This document shows positions 34,001 to 37,771 of a stretch of DNA of 37,771 bases, piece after piece. Position numbers and translations under genes: made by a program. Location: positions 1 through 37,771 of the forward strand of contig JAKLZA010000354.1 of the NCBI GenBank assembly GCA_030704615.1, given 5' to 3'. Numbering within the stretch: the first letter of the stretch is position 1; every line of letters begins with the position of its first letter. The stretch comes from Takakia lepidozioides. Taxonomy: Eukaryota; Streptophyta; Takakiopsida; Takakiales; Takakiaceae. The notes under the pieces were generated by a model. That model made no database searches. It worked only from the letters and a program-made list of their open reading frames with translations, and was not told the origin of the DNA.

Positions 34001-34548
34001 TGAAGATGGGCACAGGTCTCACTCATCGAGAGATTGCAATGCTGGAAGAGGCGGGTTTCTCCCTAGCCAGACATTCCATTGCACGTGAAGGTGCTTCAAG
34101 TGGAAGCGGTTCACGGGTACCTCCGCCTGACGCTCACTTGTGGCCAACCAGACGGAACGGGAAGCTTGTTCGACGATTCCCTCCAACCGCAGAACACTAC
34201 GGCAAAATTGAGTCCGCCAGAATGCTTCACGCTCGTGTTGCGGGAACAATGGAAGTGCCTGATCCAGGGTATGGTCGGGTCTTCACCATGATCTCATCCG
34301 CATCTGCGCTGCAGGACAGGACGTACGAAATCACTGTTTCCAATTTTCCCAATTGTACATGTCCAGATTTTGTTGGTATGCTTTCAAGTAGTTTGGGAAA
34401 GAGAGGGAAGTTCATACCGTGCAAACACCTTTACTTCGTCTTCTTGAGAAGGATGGTTTGTGATCCAAAGCGCGACTTCTTCATTCACCAAGCCACTATG
34501 AGTTTCAACGAAGTCAACACACTTCTACAGCGGGATACAAGCCCATAA
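31043..34548 (+). CDS. MULE transposase with SWIM zinc finger (element C), intact, 2 exons
   Basis: Exon 1 is 31043-33070 and exon 2 is 33166-34548, joined in phase 0 over a 95-bp intron (ACG/GTGAGT; TTTTTTGCCTTGCAG/CAT), giving about 1,136 residues. It parallels transposase A: acidic N-terminal region (LSDSSSDD), Cys/His finger region (KHDGHPWC, FVCKFC, ACVHFGFHNHP), DDE candidates Asp496 (LMFDHV), Asp562 (FMADSAQAN) and Glu693 (CNLAETVHNAW), and a SWIM finger from about residue 1073 (CTC...CKHLYF). The intron position, just upstream of the catalytic-Glu motif, is the same as in A, D and F. It is divergent enough from A to count as a separate family, matching the different termini. Its own 10-bp target duplication shows this family is or was active. 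Confidence 0.93.
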
Positions 34549-34730
34549 AAATCGGTGTTTTCCTTGACTACAACTTGTAATGGAATGACTGTTCAAGTCC
34601 AGTGGCTCTCAATGTATGACGTCTAACATATTTGCTATGCGTGGGTCAATGCATTTGTCGCATTGGTTTGTCATTCTCTTTTCATTAGCAAACAGAAGAA
34701 ACTACCTTCAGATAGACAGATGATCAAATC
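34549..34730. other. 3' flank of transposase C
   Basis: Short A/T-rich stretch after the stop codon with no coding evidence; it probably contains the transcript end. Confidence 0.4.
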
Positions 34731-34962
34731 AACCTCGTCTCAACACGAGGTTTACTTGAAGTTCTCCAAATCCTCCTTGTGTTGACACAAGGATGATTTT
34801 AGTTCTCAAAAACAACATCGTGTCAACACGAAGTTCATTTTTGTTCCAGGAAAACAACCTTGTGTTAACACGAGGTTTTGTTGAAGTTCTCCAAATCCCC
34901 CTTGTGTCGACACGAGGTTCATTTCAGTTCTACGAAATGAAGCTCCTGTTAACAGAAGGTTG
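34731..34962. repeat. Right-arm array of element C: six palindromes at a 41-42-bp period
   Basis: Centres fall at about 34741.5, 34783.5, 34824.5, 34866.5, 34908.5 and 34950.5, so the steps are 42, 41, 42, 42 and 42. Cores are variants of CCTTGTGTTGACACAAGG. Compared with the intron copies (CCTTGCGTTGACGCAAGG), both CpG sites have become TpG/CpA on the two arms. The spacers share GTTCTCCAAATCC and TTCATTT-type segments. Confidence 0.88.
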
Positions 34963-35039
34963 AACTCCAGAAGCCCAAAACCCTTCATCCGTTTCACCTT
35001 CATGTGGTGAAATCAGCAGTTGGGGGCTCCACGGTTATA

Positions 35040-35201
35040 GGCCCACCTTCTTTGTGGTGACGTGGCATGACCTGGACCAGGCTCACGCCACGTCAGCATT
35101 AGCGCCATGTCAGCAGCGTGAGCGTAGGCTCACGCCACGTCATCATTGTGTGAGCGTACGCTCACACGCTCACGCGCCAGGCTCACGCGGTAGCGTCGTT
35201 G
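35040..35201 (-). repeat. Element C right terminal inverted repeat
   Basis: Read inward from 35201 it contains ACCGCGTGAGCCTGGCGCGT, then GTGAGCGTGTGAGCG and two further GGCTCACGCCACGTCA blocks. CGCGTGAGCCTGGC matches the left end. The arm is dominated by GTGAGC/GCTCAC motifs, the C-family counterpart of ATGAGC in A, B and D. Confidence 0.82.
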
Positions 35202-35211
35202 GCCTGGAATG
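35202..35211. repeat. Target-site duplication of element C, right copy
   Basis: GCCTGGAATG, identical to 23913-23922. The base before it belongs to element C and the bases after it continue the D transposase coding strand. Confidence 0.93.
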
Positions 35212-37104
35212 AGCTAGCAACAAATTTGGTAGTGTAGTGGGATAGACTCTGCATCCAATAGAATCCACAGGATCTCTCTTTCCCCTCCATTGGAACATTG
35301 GGGTCCTCACCGTACACACGCCGCACCGCTGCCCAGTTGGCCTGAGCGTTGTCTGCCATGAATCCCCTGAAATTGGGCTCTGGCAATCCCGCCCTTGCCA
35401 TCTGCTCGTTTATGCCCTCCCACAGATGCATCTCGGACTGTGTGTCCTCCCCTTTCATCTCGCAGATTGCAATCGTCATGAGCCTCTTGGAGTGATAGTC
35501 ATAAACATGCGCACCCATAGTCACCCACTGATGGTTTGTAATTTGCTTGATGTGATCAAACATCACCCAAGCATTCGACAAGTTTCCAGTTGTCATGCGA
35601 GTGACCAAGTCGACTCCACTCCCAGGCCCACACGTCGACATTTTGAAAATGTAACAACGATCGGATTCGCTGCCTTGCCCTGGAAACCTGCTACCTTGGA
35701 TGTAGTCATATCCAGTCATTCGTTTCACCTCCAGGATTGAGTACATGTCCGACCCCCTGCGAACTCCTGCTTGCAAGATACGATGTGATTCCGCACATTC
35801 GGACTACAAACGTGCGAGACGGACTCCAAGAGGTCCCGCATCTCGTCTTCGGTCAAGGGCTCTCGGTCGGAACCATCTTCAGACATGATTTTGCCAAGAG
35901 CAATCTTGTGAGCTGCCTTCAGCTGAATCTGCTTTGGTCTGGCTCCGGGGCTCAATTTCACCTCCTCTTTTATGATGTCGTGTGCTTCCTGCACAGCCTC
36001 ACGCATGTTGCCTCTCGCCAAGGGGTGGCAGTGGACCCCAACGTGTATGCAAGCTCTAGTCAAGTCCGGGAGCAAATGGATAACGTAGTATTGCTTGGCT
36101 CTGCACATGGACATGCACGTCGGTGGTTCTTTGCAATGTGCACACTTGAAAGAACCCGCAGGAGCTTGGCTGGAGACAATGAATGGATGATGCGTTGTGC
36201 CAGTCCAATCCGTCTCGTTTCTCCGCCCTCCTTTGGAGAGAAAGTGGAAGCAGGTGGGATTGAGGCACCTCAGCTTCCCCGCACAGAGGACATATCGTAC
36301 ACGAACACCATCAGCAATTTTCGTGCTACTGGTCTTCGTCACACACCAGGGGTGTCCGTCATGCTTTCGATCCATGTCTGTTAACATCCCGGAGGCTTTC
36401 TTTGACGAAGAAACAGGTGGAAACTCGAAGATGACATTGCCATCGACTTCGGGAGGCAGAAACGTTACCTTTCTGACTGGGAATTTGGCATAGTCGAGAG
36501 CAGCCAGCTCGGAGCGAGAACCATCGAGGTGATGTTGTCGTAGGAGCTGCACAATGGACCGGGTTGGAGTTATGCTCGAGGGCACATTCGTAGCACCTAC
36601 AGAGACGTCCATGCCGGATTTGAACGACCGTGTGGAGGACATGGGTACCTCAATGCAATCATCTTCCTCGTCGGAAATGTCGAATACGTCCACACGAGAA
36701 GCTATGGAGGGTCTTGACGGTCCAGGTCGGGAATGATTATCGTTGCATACCTCTCTGTTGGCAGTGGCCGCCTCTCGGTTTCCGGACTCCTTTGTGGATG
36801 GTGTGGGCAGCGACTGATTCGGAAAGGGAATGGGCATTCCCACAGCTCGATACAGGATGGTGTCTGACGGGGGAACGTGCCATTCGATTCCGCAACCTCC
36901 GTCGTTACCTAGCACGACAATGGTCTCGTCAACCTGTCCAGGAACATCCTTCCTTTCTTCTTCCAAATAAACTGTGCCCGGTTTGAGCTTGAATTTGGAA
37001 CAAAGGTAAGTTTCGGTCACTCTGCAAAGTCCTCCCTCGTTTGGGATCCAGGCTCTCCCAAGTTGCGGAGGACAGCAAACTATAGCGTAGGAATTCGGAG
37101 CCAT
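35202..37104 (-). pseudogene. MULE transposase of element D, 5' part of exon 1
   Basis: From the ATG at 37104 (MAPNSYAIVCC) the frame runs through an N-terminal region like that of A (VTETYLCSKFKLKPGTVYLEEE), an acidic DISDEEDD stretch, the Cys/His region (KHDGHPWC, FKCAHC, ACIHVGVHCHP) and SPNVRNHIVSC. A frameshift near 35755 (one extra base or two missing, in a G-run) separates it from the rest (RGSDMYSILEVKR ... VMFDHI ... FMADNAQANWAAVRR ... VASSFQA), which ends at the insertion of element C. It continues at 23922. Two independent lesions make it non-functional. Confidence 0.9.
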
Positions 37105-37533
37105 CGAACACCGCACGGAGTTGGCAAGTGCGAGGTTCAGTATAGCGACAGACCAAGGCTCACAGGCACCATCTAAGTGGATCTGCGGAGTCCATCGACG
37201 ATTGGAAGTCGCACATTGAAGTGAAAAGTATTGTTTCAAGCTACATGCATGAAGGTGGGAGGTTTGATTCCATAGCCAGTGAGTATGACAATGATGGCCG
37301 ATTCGGCGACGAAATAACATCTCCTGCCAGTTTCTCCTGAGGGTGGATCCAGCAGTATTCTCGGTGCAGACAGGAACGTTCGCCCTGACAAGTGCCAGGA
37401 TTGCTGGTTAAAACTGTCAGACAACCAAGTTGTGCTCATCAAGACTGGCCGCAATTGTGTTGTTTCGGAACAATGCAACCCATTCAGGTTCCAGATTTCC
37501 CGTCCCGAGTGATTCTTTCGATTGCTGGTGGAC
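37105..37533. promoter_or_regulatory. Upstream region of the D transposase
   Basis: No coding region is supported except the lower part of an open frame that extends the transposase upstream to 37320 without an obvious conserved start. A single TTCGGCGACGAAAT motif near 37302 recalls the A-family palindrome. By analogy with A this is one side of a divergent promoter region. Confidence 0.4.
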
Positions 37534-37771
37534 GAAAATACGGCGCCGCATTTCCGTATTGCATCTTGGTCATGCACCAGAGCGACGGAAATGCGGCACC
37601 GAGTTTCCGTCCGGGGGAAACCTTTATACTCTCCAGAACGGAAATGCGGTAACGCATTTCCATCCAGCAAGCACGGTATGTGAAGGTCGAACGGAAATGC
37701 GGTACCGCATTTCCGTTCTGATTGAGATTTATGAACAACGGGAACAGAAATGCGGCACCGCATTTCCGTCC
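37534..37771. repeat. D-family palindrome array, exact 53-bp period
   Basis: Five inverted repeats of type GAAATGCGGYACCGCATTTC are centred at about 37544.5, 37597.5, 37650.5, 37703.5 and 37756.5, so all four steps are 53 bp. The cores vary (CGGCGCCG, CGGCACCG, CGGTAACG, CGGTACCG) while the spacers are unlike each other. The array runs off the window end. Confidence 0.9.

Larger units (their letters stand above)
23923..35201 (+). mobile_element. Element C: complete 11.3-kb MULE with intact transposase and accessory gene
   Basis: Both edges are set by the 10-bp duplication. The ends are imperfect inverted repeats sharing CGCGTGAGCCTGGC, with several GTGAGC copies. Inside are a leftward ten-exon accessory gene (24456-30381), a divergent spacer, a rightward two-exon transposase (31043-34548) and two sets of element-specific palindromes. 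Both genes read through without frameshift or premature stop, in contrast to all other elements in the window, so C is the youngest and possibly autonomous. Its termini and palindromes differ from those of A, B and D. Confidence 0.92.
21359..37771 (-). mobile_element. Element D: MULE inserted in B, itself interrupted by C; right end outside window
   Basis: The left end (21359) carries the A/B-type terminus. D's transposase lies on the minus strand in two parts, 35202-37104 and 22209-23922, separated by element C. D-specific palindromes (GAAATGCGGYACCGCATTTC type) occur near both ends of the visible part (21939-21955 and 37534-37771). By analogy with A and C, a divergent accessory gene should lie to the right of 37771, followed by D's right terminus, a duplicate of the B sequence before 21359, and the rest of B. 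Confidence 0.78.

Noticed and set aside
1-37771. tRNA, rRNA and other structural RNA genes
   Set aside because: No cloverleaf-like or rRNA-like sequence was recognised on inspection; a covariance-model search would be needed for certainty.

Overview
The window is a nest of large Mutator-like (MULE) DNA transposons in a eukaryotic nuclear genome. The evidence is GT-AG introns of about 75-860 bp in every long gene, non-coding repeats that dominate the sequence, no bacterial operon structure, and transposases with a MULE core and a C-terminal SWIM zinc finger. A green-lineage host with a large genome (for example a charophyte, bryophyte or fern) fits, but nothing here fixes the species. No ordinary host gene is recognisable.

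Layout. 1-1117 is unassigned flank. 1118-14751 is element A: left terminal repeat, frameshifted accessory gene on the minus strand (1809-6902), central palindrome array (7312-8890), intact two-exon transposase on the plus strand (9074-12671), an orphan reading frame (13341-13951), a 64-bp tandem array (14000-14490) and an imperfect right terminus. 14968-16019 is a deleted transposase pseudogene (F). 16020-16347 is an unassigned, possibly LTR-like block. 16348-21358 is element B, a sister copy of A with two internal deletions. B breaks off at the left terminus of element D (21359), which continues past the window end. Element C (23923-35201, 11,279 bp) sits inside D's transposase gene, flanked by a perfect 10-bp target-site duplication. 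Removing C and one duplication copy rejoins D's reading frame. The inferred order of insertion is B, then D into B, then C into D.

Gene system. A and C share one plan: a transposase transcribed rightward, and a divergent leftward gene for a large accessory protein. In C the accessory gene resolves into ten exons with matching phases (about 1,190 codons). Its product has a ParB/sulfiredoxin-like segment with a DGNHR motif, followed by an amino-methyltransferase-like domain in beta-class order (motif-IV-like LDIPDG, then VVDLSMGTG, then GRHFFGMEAD). ParB-type N-terminal domains fused to N4/N6 DNA methyltransferases are known from phages and bacteria; here the pair appears to travel with a eukaryotic MULE.

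Each element family also carries its own inverted-repeat motif in non-coding DNA (termini, introns, promoter region), at spacings near whole helical turns: ATTTCGGCGCCGAAAT about every 63 bp in A/B (6 turns), a CCTTGYGT/ACRCAAGG type every 41-42 bp in C's right arm (4 turns), and GAAATGCGGYACCGCATTTC every 53 bp in D (5 turns). The most interesting hypothesis is an element-specific DNA-recognition or epigenetic system, in which the transposase or the ParB-methyltransferase-like protein reads a family-specific phased palindrome code, comparable in logic to the VANC anti-silencing proteins of Arabidopsis VANDAL elements.
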